Below, in pieces: positions 8,393 through 18,012 of a stretch of DNA of 64,000 bases; within the stretch, counting starts at the first letter, position 1, and each line of letters begins with the position of its first letter. The notes under the pieces were generated by a model. It saw nothing but the letters and a program-made list of their open reading frames with translations, was not told where the DNA came from and did no database searches. The position numbers were made by a program, and so were the translations under genes. This DNA comes from Streptomyces asiaticus (GTDB lineage Bacteria > Actinomycetota > Actinomycetes > Streptomycetales > Streptomycetaceae), in the NCBI RefSeq assembly GCF_018138715.1, contig NZ_JAGSHX010000001.1:310001-374000 (forward strand), given 5' to 3'.

Positions 8393-9592
8393 TCAGTGGC
8401 GCACCGCGAGGCTCATGAGATCGGCCCCCACGATCAGGCGGCCCGAGTAGCCCTTCTGGGCCAGCCGCCAGCGGCCGACCTCGTTGTCGGCGGGGACGAG
8501 ATGGGTGAGCACGAGGTTCCGGGCGCAGGCCGCCTCGGCCACGTCCCGGCCCACCTGTTCGATGGTGGTGTGCGAGGCGAGGAGGTGTTCGCGCAGCGCG
8601 TTCGCCTGTTCGGGCGGCAATTGCGAGACCGTCCGGTCGACATATCGCTTATCGATCACTTCGTGCACGAGGTAGTCGGTCCCGTGTGCGAGGTCGATGA
8701 GGTTCGGGGTGACCGTGGTGTCGCCGGAGACCACCACGGATCCATCGGGGGTGTCGAACCGGTAGGCGAAGGCCGGGGCCGTGGGGTGGTGGTCGACCAG
8801 GGTCGCGGTGATCCGGACCTCGCCGTCCTCCCACACCGGAATCGGTCCACTCAGCCGCGGTGGCTTTCCGGCGGCGTCGACGTCCCACACCCCGGTCAGG
8901 TCGATGTCCCGCGGTTCGAACACGCCCGAGGGATCGGGGGTGGCGCTGTCACGCGCCCGGTCGTTCAGGTCCGCCGCGAACGCCTGGCGCAGATACGACG
9001 TCATGGCGGAGATTCCGGGCATGGGGTCATCGGGGTTCACGATCGGGGGCTCGGGGGACCCGGGCGGGAATACCCGCGGCAATTCCGAACGCCGGCCCGG
9101 GCCGAATACGCGGATCGGCGGTTGCGTACGCCCGATGGAATTGAAGGCGGCCGTGGCGTACAGCGAAGGCCAGTCGACCATATGGTCGCTGTGTAGATGG
9201 GTGAAGAAAATTCCGCGCACATTGGCCAGCAGATTTCCGGGCCCCGCAGGGTCGAGACCGGCCTGCCCCAGCCGCCGGTATGACCCCACGCCGAGGTCCA
9301 CGACATAGACCCGGTCCTCGTGGACCACGGCCGTGGACACACCCGCACGACCGGGATCGAACACGGACGGACCACCGGCGGTGCCGAGCAGGACGACACG
9401 GGTCCGGCCCTCCTCGCGCGGCGTCGCCGCGGCGGCGGTCGGCGCCCCGCTCGTCGACAGGGCGGCCGTGGCCGAGGCCCCGGCCAGGAGGGACAGGACA
9501 CGGCGCCGATTGGCGTGCGCGAAACCGCCAAGGTGATGCTCGGGTTGCGGAATTCCGTCGCTGCCGACATTTTCCGGCGGAGCCTCGGGCAT
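8393..9592 (-). CDS. Secreted (Tat) metallo-beta-lactamase-fold hydrolase
   Basis: The mature part carries the zinc-binding HLHSDHMVD motif, a second ligand region (VVSGDTTV) and late histidine regions (VHEV and LVLTHLVP), as in RNase Z/arylsulfatase-type MBL-fold hydrolases. Residues 29-56 hold a twin-arginine signal (RRRVLSLLAGASATAAL then alanine-rich), so the folded enzyme is likely exported. The ATG at 9592 places this signal near the N-terminus; an upstream TTG would add about 28 residues and lacks a ribosome site. The gene is monocistronic and convergent with the small beta-rich gene. The substrate is unknown. Confidence 0.83.
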   Translation of the reverse strand: MPEAPPENVGSDGIPQPEHHLGGFAHANRRRVLSLLAGASATAALSTSGAPTAAAATPREEGRTRVVLLGTAGGPSVFDPGRAGVSTAVVHEDRVYVVDLGVGSYRRLGQAGLDPAGPGNLLANVRGIFFTHLHSDHMVDWPSLYATAAFNSIGRTQPPIRVFGPGRRSELPRVFPPGSPEPPIVNPDDPMPGISAMTSYLRQAFAADLNDRARDSATPDPSGVFEPRDIDLTGVWDVDAAGKPPRLSGPIPVWEDGEVRITATLVDHHPTAPAFAYRFDTPDGSVVVSGDTTVTPNLIDLAHGTDYLVHEVIDKRYVDRTVSQLPPEQANALREHLLASHTTIEQVGRDVAEAACARNLVLTHLVPADNEVGRWRLAQKGYSGRLIVGADLMSLAVRH

Positions 9593-9721
9593 GGGGAAAT
9601 ACCTTTCGCTGGCGAACGCGCTTGTGGCGTCGGGGAGATGAGCAAAATCGAGGCTAGACGGGCTGTTCGGGCGCAAGAAGAAGCGGCAGTGCCAACTTTC
9701 AACGGAAAAGTGCCGCCCGGC

Positions 9722-10207
9722 TCAGACGAACTGCTGGACCACCAGCACCGTCGCGCTCGCCACCGCGAGCACCATGGCCACGGCCCTGGTGCGGCGCATG
9801 TCCAGCCGGCTCGACATCGGGCGGGCCAGCAGCACCGACCGCCGCCGCGGCGCGGGCACGAAGCCGCGCAGGCTCACCGCCACGCCCGTGACGACGACCG
9901 CGGCCACCAGGAGGGCGAGGTACCGGGCGGGCAGCACGGCCACCAGCGCCGCGCCGCCCAGCACCCCCGGCACCCGGCCGGCCAGCGCCCACCCCGCGCC
10001 TCGCAGGTCCAGGTGGCCGCCCTCCAGCACCAGCACCGCGGCCGTGACCCCGGTGGCGAGCAGCAGGACCGCCACCGGGGTGAGCGACGGGTCGAATACC
10101 GCGATCACCGGGGCGGCCAGCAGGCCGAGCCCGAAGCCGATGGCGACCTGGAGCAGCGCCCCGACCGCCACCGTGATGAAGAGCAGGGTGAACTCCGGCG
10201 AGCTCAT
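9722..10207 (-). CDS. Half-length TauE/SafE-like membrane protein
   Basis: The product (161 aa) has about five membrane segments. Residues 1-110 match the first TauE/SafE repeat (IGFGLGLLAAPVIAVFDP, then GAGWALAGRVPGVLGGAALV). Family members are usually near 250 aa with two such repeats. Here the second repeat is missing and only one last helix (VAMVLAVASATVLVVQQ) follows a basic linker, so the gene looks internally deleted. Its ATG overlaps the stop of the upstream ABC ATPase gene by 4 bp. It may be a remnant or a short anion-export subunit. Confidence 0.7.
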   Translation of the reverse strand: MSSPEFTLLFITVAVGALLQVAIGFGLGLLAAPVIAVFDPSLTPVAVLLLATGVTAAVLVLEGGHLDLRGAGWALAGRVPGVLGGAALVAVLPARYLALLVAAVVVTGVAVSLRGFVPAPRRRSVLLARPMSSRLDMRRTRAVAMVLAVASATVLVVQQFV

Positions 10208-11265
10208 GCTTCCATCGGCCCGGCGTCCAGCGGGAAGTGGCACAGGCCCGCATGCGGCTCCCGCCCGGTGTCCGCCGTGCCGTCGCGGATCACGACAGGT
10301 GGAGCGAGCTCGGCACACCGGGCCTCACTCTTCCAGCAGCGGGTGCGGAACCGGCAGCCCGACGGGATGTCGTACGGGGACGGAATCTCCCCGCGCAGCT
10401 GGATCTCGTCGTCCCGGGCCTGCCCGGAGACGTCGAGGGTGGGCGCGGCGGACATCAGGGCGGCGGCGTAGGGGTGTACGGGCCGGTCGAAGACGTCCTC
10501 GGTGGGGCCGTGCTCGATGACCTTGCCCAGGTACATCACCGTCACCCGGTCGGAGACATGCCTGACCACGGACAGGTCATGGGAGATGAAGACGTAGGAG
10601 ACACCGAGCCGTTCCCGCAACTCGGAGAGCACATTGAGCACTTGGGCCTGCACCGACAGATCGAGCGCGGACACCGGCTCGTCGCACACGATGAGATCGG
10701 GGTCGAGCGCCAGCGCGCGGGCGATGCCGATGCGCTGCCGCTGCCCGCCGGAGAACTCGTTGGGGTAGCGGTGGGCGTCGCTCTCCCGCAGCCCGACGAG
10801 GGACAGCAGCTCACGGACCCGCCGCTCCCGTGCCTGTGCCGTGGGCACGATGTCGCGGTGGGTGCGCCACGGCTCGCCGATGAGGTCGGCCGCGGACATC
10901 CGGGCGTTGAGCGAGGCGAAGGGGTCCTGGAAAACCATCTGCACCCGGCGCCGCCAGGCCAGCAGTTCCCTGCCCCTGAGGGTGAACGGATCGGTGCCCT
11001 CGAAGCGCACGGTGCCCGAGTCCGGCCGCTCAAGACCGAGCACCACTCTGGCCAGGGTCGACTTACCACATCCGGACTCGCCCACCAGCCCGAGCGTCTG
11101 CCCGCGCTCGACCCGCACATCGACGCCGTCGAGCGCGGTCAGGCGCCGGCGGCCATGGCCGAACGACTTGGTCACGCCGCTGACTTCGAGCAGTGGCGGG
11201 GGAGTGGCGGAGCCATCGGCCCGGGGACCGGTTGCGGTGGCGTCGGTGAGGGGCGTCTCAGGCAC
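10204..11265 (-). CDS. Oligopeptide/dipeptide ABC transporter ATP-binding protein (DppF-like)
   Basis: The 353-aa ATPase energises a peptide-type importer. It has Walker A ([15 protein letters not shown]), a Q-loop, the signature EFSGGQRQRIGIARAL, Walker B (LIVCDEPVSALD) and the C-terminal oligopeptide-transporter extension with its cysteine pattern (CRFRTRCWKSEARC). It overlaps the other ATPase gene by 8 bp. It is the fifth gene of the leftward operon SBP, permease, permease, ATPase, ATPase. The substrate may be a peptide, a nickel chelate or an opine-like compound. Confidence 0.92.
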   Translation of the reverse strand: MPETPLTDATATGPRADGSATPPPLLEVSGVTKSFGHGRRRLTALDGVDVRVERGQTLGLVGESGCGKSTLARVVLGLERPDSGTVRFEGTDPFTLRGRELLAWRRRVQMVFQDPFASLNARMSAADLIGEPWRTHRDIVPTAQARERRVRELLSLVGLRESDAHRYPNEFSGGQRQRIGIARALALDPDLIVCDEPVSALDLSVQAQVLNVLSELRERLGVSYVFISHDLSVVRHVSDRVTVMYLGKVIEHGPTEDVFDRPVHPYAAALMSAAPTLDVSGQARDDEIQLRGEIPSPYDIPSGCRFRTRCWKSEARCAELAPPVVIRDGTADTGREPHAGLCHFPLDAGPMEA

Positions 11266-12271
11266 GGTCGAGCTCCTCGGAGAAGTGGCAGGCGGCCGAA
11301 CGCGCGGCCCCGACGGACATCAGACGGGGGCGCTCCTGGGCGCAGCGCTCCTGGGCCAGTGGACATCTGGCCTGGAAGACACAGCCGGACGGGACCGCGC
11401 TGAGCTCGGGCGGGCTGCCCGGTACGGCGGGCAACGGGCGGCCCCTGACGGCGTGTTCGGGAACCGAGTCGAGCAGGCCCTTGGTGTAGGGGTGGCGGGG
11501 GCGGGAGAACACCTCCGCCACCGGGCCGGTCTCCACCACATTGCCCGCGTACATCACCACGACCTCGTCCGCTCGCTGGGCCACCACCGCCAGATCGTGG
11601 GTGATCAGCACCAGCGCCATGTCCCGCTCGGTCTGGAGATCCCGCAGCAGCCGCATGATCTGCGCCTGTACGGTGACATCGAGCGCGGTCGTGGGCTCGT
11701 CGGCGATGAGCACATCGGGGTCCAGCGCGACGGCCATCGCGATCAGCAGCCGCTGGCGCATACCGCCGGAGAACTGATGCGGATACGCGCGGGCCCGCAG
11801 CCGGGGCTCGGGGATACCGACGCGGGTCATCAGCTCGACCGCCTGCTCCCGGGCATCGCGGCGCGACATCCCGCGATGGATGCGGAACGGCTCGGCGAGC
11901 TGCCTGCCGACCGGCTGTACGGGGTTGAGCGCGGTCAGCGCGTCCTGGAAGACGATCGACAGCACGGGACCGGCGAGCTTCCTGCGCCCCGCCTGGCCCA
12001 GCCGCAGCACATCGGTACCGGACACCTTCACGGCTCCGCCCGTCACCTCGGCGGTCGGATCGAGCAGCCCGACGATGGACAGCGCGGTCATCGACTTCCC
12101 ACAGCCGGACTCGCCCAGCAGCGCCAGCGTGCGCCCCTTGCGCACCCGGAAGCCGACGTCGTTCACCGCCCGGACGGTGCCCGAGGGGGTGCGCAAGTCG
12201 ACACAGAGCCCCTCGACTTCGAGCGCGGGGCCGCCGGTCCCGGTGGGCGCGGGCAGGGTGGAGGACTTCAC
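11258..12271 (-). CDS. Oligopeptide/dipeptide ABC transporter ATP-binding protein (DppD-like)
   Basis: This is the partner ATPase (337 aa), with Walker A ([15 protein letters not shown]), signature [16 protein letters not shown], Walker B ([12 protein letters not shown]) and the peptide-family C-terminal [14 protein letters not shown] segment. The GTG at 12271 overlaps the upstream permease stop (GTGA); the frame stays open far upstream, but that part lies within the permease gene. ATPases of this family act as a heterodimer with the DppF-type subunit under the two permeases. Confidence 0.92.
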   Translation of the reverse strand: MKSSTLPAPTGTGGPALEVEGLCVDLRTPSGTVRAVNDVGFRVRKGRTLALLGESGCGKSMTALSIVGLLDPTAEVTGGAVKVSGTDVLRLGQAGRRKLAGPVLSIVFQDALTALNPVQPVGRQLAEPFRIHRGMSRRDAREQAVELMTRVGIPEPRLRARAYPHQFSGGMRQRLLIAMAVALDPDVLIADEPTTALDVTVQAQIMRLLRDLQTERDMALVLITHDLAVVAQRADEVVVMYAGNVVETGPVAEVFSRPRHPYTKGLLDSVPEHAVRGRPLPAVPGSPPELSAVPSGCVFQARCPLAQERCAQERPRLMSVGAARSAACHFSEELDRA

Positions 12272-13245
12272 GCGATCATCTCCGAGGGAACAGCGGCCCG
12301 GTTGCCGCGCCGCTTCCTGGGCAACGTCAGACGCCAGCGCTGGGCCGGGTCGGTGGCCAGCCGGACCCAGGCGGCGAGCACCGTGGCCGACACCGTGGTG
12401 AGCACGATCGCGACACCCGGCAGCACGGCGATCCACCAGGCCGTCTGAAGGTACTGGCGCCCCTGCGCCACCATCAGCCCCCAGCTCACCTCGGGGGGCT
12501 GGATGCCGATGCCGAGGAAGCTCAGGCTGGACTCGGTCAGCATGACGAAACAGAAGTCGAGCGTGGCCACGGTCAGCAGCGTGGGCAGCGCGATCGGGAG
12601 AACGTGCCGGTAGATGATGTTCCGGCTCGGGGTGCCGAAGGTCCGGGCCGCGTCCACGAACAGACGGCTCCTCAGCTCGGCCGACTCCGCGCGGGCGGTG
12701 CGCAGATAGACCGGGACGCGCGCGATGGCCAGGATCAGCACGATGTTCATCGCGCTGGGCGCGAAGACATACAGCACGACCACCGCGATCAGCAGGGAAG
12801 GGAAGCTGAGGATGACATCGGCCACCCGCATCGCGACGTTCTCGCGCAGGCCCCCGTGGTAACCGGCCCACAGCCCCAGTGCCGAGCCGATCAGCAGCGA
12901 GCACAGCACCGCGGGCACCGCGACGGACAGCGTCGTCCCCGCGGCGTCCACCAGCCGGGCCAGCACGCTGCGGCCCAGCACATCGGTGCCGAGCAGCCCG
13001 TAGAAGCCGTGGTCGAGGGAGGGCGGGCGCAGTGAGGCGCGCAGATCCTGCCGTACGGCCCGGTCCCCGATGAACACCTGGCCGAACAGCGCGACCAGGA
13101 ACACCCCGGCGAGGATGACGGCCGCGACGGCCGCGGCCCGGTCCCGGCCGAGCAGCAGCCACCAGCGGGGTGGACGGGCGCGCGACGGGGCGGTCTCCCC
13201 AGCGGGACGGTCGGCCGGGTCGGTCATGGTGGCTCCTTCGCTCAC
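12268..13245 (-). CDS. Peptide-type ABC transporter permease (DppC-like)
   Basis: This inner-membrane permease (325 aa) has an N-terminal segment, one membrane helix, the DppC-like HGFYGLLGTDVLGRSVLARL region and a binding-protein-dependent transport domain with five more helices. The EAA-like ATPase contact loop is DAARTFGTPSRNIIYRHVLP. It starts with GTG, overlapping the stop of the other permease gene by 4 bp. It pairs with the DppB-like permease to form the pore. Confidence 0.9.
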   Translation of the reverse strand: MSEGATMTDPADRPAGETAPSRARPPRWWLLLGRDRAAAVAAVILAGVFLVALFGQVFIGDRAVRQDLRASLRPPSLDHGFYGLLGTDVLGRSVLARLVDAAGTTLSVAVPAVLCSLLIGSALGLWAGYHGGLRENVAMRVADVILSFPSLLIAVVVLYVFAPSAMNIVLILAIARVPVYLRTARAESAELRSRLFVDAARTFGTPSRNIIYRHVLPIALPTLLTVATLDFCFVMLTESSLSFLGIGIQPPEVSWGLMVAQGRQYLQTAWWIAVLPGVAIVLTTVSATVLAAWVRLATDPAQRWRLTLPRKRRGNRAAVPSEMIA

Positions 13246-14171
13246 GCCGGCACCGCCTGGCGCACTCGGGGGTCGATCAGGGCGTGGCAGACGTCCACGA
13301 GGATGTTCAGCGCGAAGATCGTCACCGCCGTGAGCAGGACGGCGGCCTGCAACACCGCGAAGTCGCGCTGGAGAATCGAGTCGATCATGAGCTTGCCGAT
13401 CCCGGGCCAGCCGAAGATCGTCTCCACCACCACCGCGCCGTTGACCAGACCGACGGTGAGATCCCCGGCCACGGTCAGCACGGGCGTGATGGAGTTGCGC
13501 AGCGCGTGTCCGAACACCACGCGCTGGGGGCCGGCTCCCTTGCTGCGCGCGACCTTCACATACGGCGCGGACAGCGCGCCGACCATGCTGCCGCGGACCA
13601 CCTGCACCAGCACCCCGAACGGGCGGATCAGCAGGGTGGCGATGGGCAGCACCCAGATCTCCGGGCCGCCCAGGGTGCCGGAGGTCGGCAGCCAGTCAAG
13701 ACCCACTCCGAAGACCAGCACCCCCACGATCGCGAACCAGAAGTCGGGGATGCTGGCCGCCGTCATCGACAGCAGACCGGCGATCCGGTCGATGAGCGAG
13801 TTGGGCCGGTACGCGGCGAGGCTTCCGACCAGCAGCGCCCCGAGGATCGCCAGGAGCATCGTCATCCCGGCCAGTTGGAGCGTGACGGGAAACGCCGTGA
13901 GCACCATCGAACCGGCCGACTCCCCGGTGCGCAGCGACGTCCCGAAGTCGAGTCGCGCGGCATTGGTGAGGTAGTCCCACAGCTGCACCGGGATGGAGTC
14001 GTCGAAGCCGTGGGCGGCGGAGAACTCGGCGCGTTGCTGGGGCGTGGCGCTCAGCGGGAGGTAGAGATCGACGGGATTCCCGGTCAGCCGGGCCAGGCAG
14101 AACACGCCCAGCACCACGAACACCAGGGGGATCGCGCTGGAGATGACGCGCTTGCGCAGGAAGGACGTCAT
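13242..14171 (-). CDS. Peptide-type ABC transporter permease (DppB-like)
   Basis: The 309-aa protein has six predicted membrane helices. The N-terminus is DppB-like (LRKRVISSAIPLVFVVLGVF), the periplasmic segment is FGTSLRTGES, and the ATPase contact loop is VKVARSKGAGPQRVVFGHAL. It begins 1 bp after the substrate-binding protein stop. It forms the transmembrane heterodimer with the DppC-like protein. Confidence 0.9.
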   Translation of the reverse strand: MTSFLRKRVISSAIPLVFVVLGVFCLARLTGNPVDLYLPLSATPQQRAEFSAAHGFDDSIPVQLWDYLTNAARLDFGTSLRTGESAGSMVLTAFPVTLQLAGMTMLLAILGALLVGSLAAYRPNSLIDRIAGLLSMTAASIPDFWFAIVGVLVFGVGLDWLPTSGTLGGPEIWVLPIATLLIRPFGVLVQVVRGSMVGALSAPYVKVARSKGAGPQRVVFGHALRNSITPVLTVAGDLTVGLVNGAVVVETIFGWPGIGKLMIDSILQRDFAVLQAAVLLTAVTIFALNILVDVCHALIDPRVRQAVPA

Positions 14172-14172
14172 C

Positions 14173-15768
14173 TCAGTGCCTCCCCGGCTTCGCGGCGCTG
14201 ACCTCGGCCAGCCGCATCTCGTCCCCGGTGGCGGAATCCGGCCGGTACCGCACCCTCGGCGACAGCCCCAGCAGCCCGCGCATATGGGCCAGACAGGCGT
14301 ACTGCACGACCGTGTCGTTCTGGTACTCGAGCACCTCGGCGAACGCCTTCTCGCGGGCCTTGCCGGACAGCGCGTCCGCCGCGGCGATGCGCCGGTCGAG
14401 CTCCTTGGTGCCGAAGGTGGACTGCGGGCCGTCGCTCACCAGGTACTGACTGGTGGTGAACGCCGCGTCCCCGGCCTGGTTGCCGTGCATGATCAGCAGC
14501 GCCACCGGCCCGACGTCACGGGGGAGCGGACGCAGCTGGTACTGAAGGTGGGTGGCGGTGTCCGCCATGCGAATCCTCACGTTCAGCCCCACCCGTGCCA
14601 TCTCGTACTGGAGGGCCTCGGCCACTTCCGAGATCCCGGCGAACATGCCGTTGCGCGCCACGAGGGTGATCTGCCGGTGCACCGGGACGCCGTCGGCGGC
14701 GGCCTGTTTCACCAGCGCGCGTGCGGCGGCCACCTGGTACGGGACGGGGGCGAGGTCGTCGTTGTGGCCCACCACACCGGGCGGGACGAGTTGGGCGGCG
14801 GGCTTGGCCAGTCCGCCGAGGAGCGCGTCGATGATGCCCTTGCGGTCGACGGCCATGCCGATCGCCTTGCGCACCCGGATGTCGTCGAGCGGCGCCTCGC
14901 GGCCGTCCAGGCGCAGGGCGGTGGTCTCGTTGTTGGGGTAGGCCACGGTGTTGCCCTTGTCGGCGCTGGTGTGGTCCAGCGCCGTCGCGATATCGGCCTC
15001 GCCCTTGTCGATCATCGCGGCGCGGACGCTGGCGTCACTGCGCCAGACATACCGGGCCCGGGGGTAGGCGGGCGCCTTCCCCCAGTAGTTCTCGTTGCGG
15101 GCGAGCGAGATGGAGACACCGGTCTGCCATGACGTGACGGCGTAGGGGCCGGTCCCGATCGGTATCCGCACCTTGGCCTTGGTGCTGGTGGTGCGCGGCA
15201 CGATCTCGACGAAGCTGAGCCGCAGGGGGAGGATGGGGTCGTTCTTCTCGGTGGTGACGGTCAGCCGGGTGGGGCTGACGGCGTGTACTTCGAGCTTCTC
15301 GTCGCCGAAGACGTACCCGTCCACGTTGCAGGCGAGATCGGAGTTGACGGCGCGGTCGATGGAGAAGGCGGCGTCCTTCGCCGTGAACGGCTGCCCGTTC
15401 TGGAAGGTCACACCGGGGCGCATATCGAAGGTCCACGTCATGGGCTTCGTCTGCCGCCACCCGGTCGCCAGCAGCGGATCCAGCTTCCCCGAGGTGGGGT
15501 CGCGTTCCACCAGCGGCTCGGTGATGTTGGAGCGGACGACGACACCGGTCGCGGTCAGCGATGACTCGCAGGGCTCCAGCGTCGGGGGCTCCTGGGTGAG
15601 GACCACCCGCAGGGTGCGGCCGTCCGCGCTTCCGGCGTCACCCGCCGCGTCACTGTTCGCCACGGCGCACGCGCTGGTCAGCAGCAGCGTGCCGGTTGTG
15701 AGAAGGGCGAGAACTGTATGGGCCCGGCCCCGTTCCCGGTGCGGGCCGGAGGGTACGGAGGACTTCAT
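14173..15768 (-). CDS. ABC transporter substrate-binding lipoprotein, SBP_bac_5 family
   Basis: The 531-aa protein is the extracellular receptor of the importer. The N-terminus is a lipoprotein signal: basic residues, a hydrophobic core and an LTSAC lipobox with the lipidated cysteine near residue 34. The mature part has family features such as LVERDPTSGKLDPLLATGW, TWTFDMRPGVTFQNGQPF and IGMAVDRKGIIDALLGG. I chose ATG 15768 because it puts the signal at the N-terminus; the frame extends 19 codons further without a ribosome site. It is the first gene of the importer operon. Confidence 0.88.
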   Translation of the reverse strand: MKSSVPSGPHRERGRAHTVLALLTTGTLLLTSACAVANSDAAGDAGSADGRTLRVVLTQEPPTLEPCESSLTATGVVVRSNITEPLVERDPTSGKLDPLLATGWRQTKPMTWTFDMRPGVTFQNGQPFTAKDAAFSIDRAVNSDLACNVDGYVFGDEKLEVHAVSPTRLTVTTEKNDPILPLRLSFVEIVPRTTSTKAKVRIPIGTGPYAVTSWQTGVSISLARNENYWGKAPAYPRARYVWRSDASVRAAMIDKGEADIATALDHTSADKGNTVAYPNNETTALRLDGREAPLDDIRVRKAIGMAVDRKGIIDALLGGLAKPAAQLVPPGVVGHNDDLAPVPYQVAAARALVKQAAADGVPVHRQITLVARNGMFAGISEVAEALQYEMARVGLNVRIRMADTATHLQYQLRPLPRDVGPVALLIMHGNQAGDAAFTTSQYLVSDGPQSTFGTKELDRRIAAADALSGKAREKAFAEVLEYQNDTVVQYACLAHMRGLLGLSPRVRYRPDSATGDEMRLAEVSAAKPGRH

Positions 15769-16013
15769 CGTCGGCGTATCTCCGTGGGTGCTGGCGGGGT
15801 GCCGCCCGAGAACGACAGTCGACATGGCTGTCTACACTTACGTACCCGGTCTGCATTTGTGGACGCCGAAGCTAAACCGGAGGTGCCTGAGCGTCAAGGG
15901 ATCTGACAACAGGCGCAGGTGGAGCGGTCCTTGGCCGAGGCCTCCCGCTCATTGACAGCCTCATGAGCCTCATGCACAAATGAAGACAGCGCCTATATAT
16001 GAGGACGGTGGTC
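15769..16013. promoter_or_regulatory. Divergent promoter region with inverted CATTTGTG repeats
   Basis: This 245-bp interval holds the promoters of the peptide importer operon (leftward) and the 2-hydroxyacid dehydrogenase (rightward). The octamer catttgtg at 15854-15861 recurs in inverted orientation (cacaaatg) at 15975-15982, about 120 bp apart. A ttgaca -35-like box is at 15952-15957. A direct repeat of gcctcatg also lies just upstream of the second octamer. Their role as regulator half-sites is an inference. Confidence 0.4.
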
Positions 16014-17063
16014 ATGGTCGGCACGGCTGTCCTCGGTGGTGACCGGGGGATGCGCATCATGCTCAACCACCGGATTCTGAGCAGGTTCGGCGAGCGGCTG
16101 AGGGCACGGACCGAGGACCGGCACGAGTGGCTGGACGTCTGCGACTGGGACGCGGCACGGATCGCCGACGCCATCGCCTCCGTCGATGTGTACGTGGGCT
16201 CACAGCTCAGCGAGGACCACGCGCGCCGGGCCCAGCGCCTCCGCCTCGTCCATGTCGTCGGCGCGGGCTACGACGGCATCCCCCTGGAGGCGCTGGGGCC
16301 CGATGTGACCGTGGCGAACACCTTTCACCACGGCGCGTCGATCGCCGAACACGTCCTGATGTGCGTGCTGACGCTGTCCCGGCGGGTGCTCGCGGCCGAC
16401 CGGGAGCTGCGGGCCGGGCGGTGGCGGAACGTGGCCGTCGATGCCACGCTCCCCTTCGGGGACACCCTGCGGGGCCGCCGGGTCGGCGTCATCGGCTTCG
16501 GCGAGACGGGGCGGGAGATCGGCCGGCTGTGCCAGGCGGTCGGCCTGGGGGTACGGGCCGTGCGCCGCGATCCATCGGCCCCGCTGCCGGACGGTTTGCG
16601 CCCCGACTGGGTGGGCGGCACGGACCGGCTCCCGGAACTGCTGGCCGACTCCGACATCGTCGTGGTGACCGTTCCGCTGAGCCCCGCGACCCGCGGACTG
16701 ATCGGCGCCGCCGAACTCGCCGCGATGGGCCCTCAGGCGCTCCTCGTCAATGTCGCCCGTGGCCCGGTCGTGCAGGAGGAGGCGCTGTACGAGGCGCTGT
16801 CGGCGGGCACCATCGCCGGGGCCGCCCTCGATGTGTGGTGGGCCGCCCCGCCCCACGCGCCGAGCCGTCTGCCGTTCCACGCGTTGCCCAATGTGGTGAT
16901 GACACCGCACAACTCGGGACACACGGAGGAGACGTTCGCCGCCCGCGCCACGGAGATCGCGGCCAACATCAACCGTCTGGCGGCGGGGACCCCGCTCGGC
17001 AATGTGGTGCGCGCCGGACGGGCGCGGGCCGTGCCCGACGGCCCCGCGGTGGAGAGCGTCTGA
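16014..17063 (+). CDS. D-isomer-specific 2-hydroxyacid dehydrogenase
   Basis: The protein (about 349 aa) has the two-domain 2-hydroxyacid dehydrogenase fold. The NAD-binding domain carries GVIGFGETGREIG, the catalytic arginine is in LLVNVARGPVV, the glutamate lies in the EEALYEAL/ALDVWW region and the catalytic histidine is in TPHNSGHTEE. It interconverts a 2-keto acid and its D-hydroxy acid using NAD(P). The start at 16014 follows GAGG at 16001-16004; an ATG 15 bp earlier is also possible. Being divergent from the peptide importer, it may process an imported compound. Confidence 0.85.
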   Translation: MVGTAVLGGDRGMRIMLNHRILSRFGERLRARTEDRHEWLDVCDWDAARIADAIASVDVYVGSQLSEDHARRAQRLRLVHVVGAGYDGIPLEALGPDVTVANTFHHGASIAEHVLMCVLTLSRRVLAADRELRAGRWRNVAVDATLPFGDTLRGRRVGVIGFGETGREIGRLCQAVGLGVRAVRRDPSAPLPDGLRPDWVGGTDRLPELLADSDIVVVTVPLSPATRGLIGAAELAAMGPQALLVNVARGPVVQEEALYEALSAGTIAGAALDVWWAAPPHAPSRLPFHALPNVVMTPHNSGHTEETFAARATEIAANINRLAAGTPLGNVVRAGRARAVPDGPAVESV

Positions 17064-17069
17064 AGCGGC

Positions 17070-17191
17070 TCAGGGGGCGATGGTGAACTCGGAGGTGGCG
17101 CGGTCCAGCCACCGCTCGATGGTGGGGATGGCCGCCTCGCTGATGGTCTGTCGGATGGGGATTCCCGGTCGGTTCTCGGTGGGGACGGCTC
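17070..17191 (-). other. Possible remnant of a lost coding region
   Basis: The interval between the dehydrogenase and SDR genes has one leftward open frame of about 40 codons, ending AAIPTIERWLDRATSEFTIAP before a stop at 17070. Its amino-acid and codon use look gene-like, but there is no start codon and it begins at the SDR stop. I read it as the 3' end of a decayed gene or as chance; the family is not recognised. Confidence 0.2.
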
Positions 17192-18004
17192 TCAGACGGT
17201 GGGTACGGTGCCGCCGTCGATGACGTGCTCGGCGCCGACGATGGCGGAGGCCCGGTCGGAGACGAGGAAGGCGACGAGCTCGGCGACCTCTTCGGGCCGG
17301 TTGGGGCGCCCGAGGGGGATGCCGCCGAGGGAGTCCATGAGCGACGCCAGAGCGGACTCCCGGTCACCGGTCTGCTCGGCGATACGGTCGATGAGCGCGT
17401 CGGCCGCGCTGGTCTGGATGAACCCGGGGGACACCGTGTTCACCCGCACCCCGAGCGGTGCCACCTGGTTGGCCAGGCCCTTGCTGTAGGTGGTGAGCGC
17501 GGCCTTGGCGGCGGCGTAGGCGAGCGTGCCGTTCCACAGTGGCATCCGCCGCTGGATCGAGGAGACATGGACCACCGCGCCCCCGCCCCGTTCGATCATG
17601 CCCGGGATCAGGGCGCGGTCCAGGCGGACGGCGCCGAGCAGATTGTGGTTGAGCTCCTGCTGCCAGATCTCCTCGGACATCGCCTCGAAGCCACCGGCGG
17701 GCGCTGCCGAGCCGCCGAGCGTATGGACCAGGATGTCCGTGCCGCCCAGCCGCCGCTGCGCCTCCCGCGCGATGTGTTCCGCGCCTTCCGGTGTGGTCAG
17801 GTCGGCGCCGACGAAGTCGTCGTCGCGGACGTCCTCGGGCTGGGAGCGGGCGGTGACCAGTACGGTCGCACCGGCCGTCCGCAGCCGGGCCGCGATCGCC
17901 GCCCCGGTGCCCTTGGTGCCACCGGTGACGAGGGCCCGACGGCCGGAGAGAGAGTCATTGAGTGTGGGCAAGGCTGTCCGTTCCGGAATGTGCGCAGGGC
18001 ACAC
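17192..18004 (-). CDS. SDR family oxidoreductase
   Basis: The product (up to 270 aa) is a classical SDR with [10 protein letters not shown] as the cofactor loop, LGGSAAP in place of the usual NNAG, serines in [10 protein letters not shown], and YAAAK as the catalytic Tyr/Lys motif. The C-terminal region ([16 protein letters not shown]) is standard. The start is uncertain: the GTG at 18004 lies only one base after AAGGAG, and a TTG at 17971 is an alternative. It is divergent from an HxlR regulator with a shared inverted repeat between them, so it is the probable target of that regulator. Confidence 0.85.
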   Translation of the reverse strand: MCPAHIPERTALPTLNDSLSGRRALVTGGTKGTGAAIAARLRTAGATVLVTARSQPEDVRDDDFVGADLTTPEGAEHIAREAQRRLGGTDILVHTLGGSAAPAGGFEAMSEEIWQQELNHNLLGAVRLDRALIPGMIERGGGAVVHVSSIQRRMPLWNGTLAYAAAKAALTTYSKGLANQVAPLGVRVNTVSPGFIQTSAADALIDRIAEQTGDRESALASLMDSLGGIPLGRPNRPEEVAELVAFLVSDRASAIVGAEHVIDGGTVPTV

Positions 18005-18012
18005 TCCTTGTG

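Noticed and set aside
8393..9676. TTG start at 9676 for the MBL-fold protein
   Set aside because: It has no ribosome site and would put 28 residues before the chosen start, moving the twin-arginine signal far from the N-terminus.
11258..13162. A 634-codon leftward frame covering an ATPase and a permease region
   Set aside because: Only the first 337 codons from GTG 12271 show ABC ATPase motifs; the upstream part is a wrong-frame reading of the DppC-like permease gene, which has intact family motifs.
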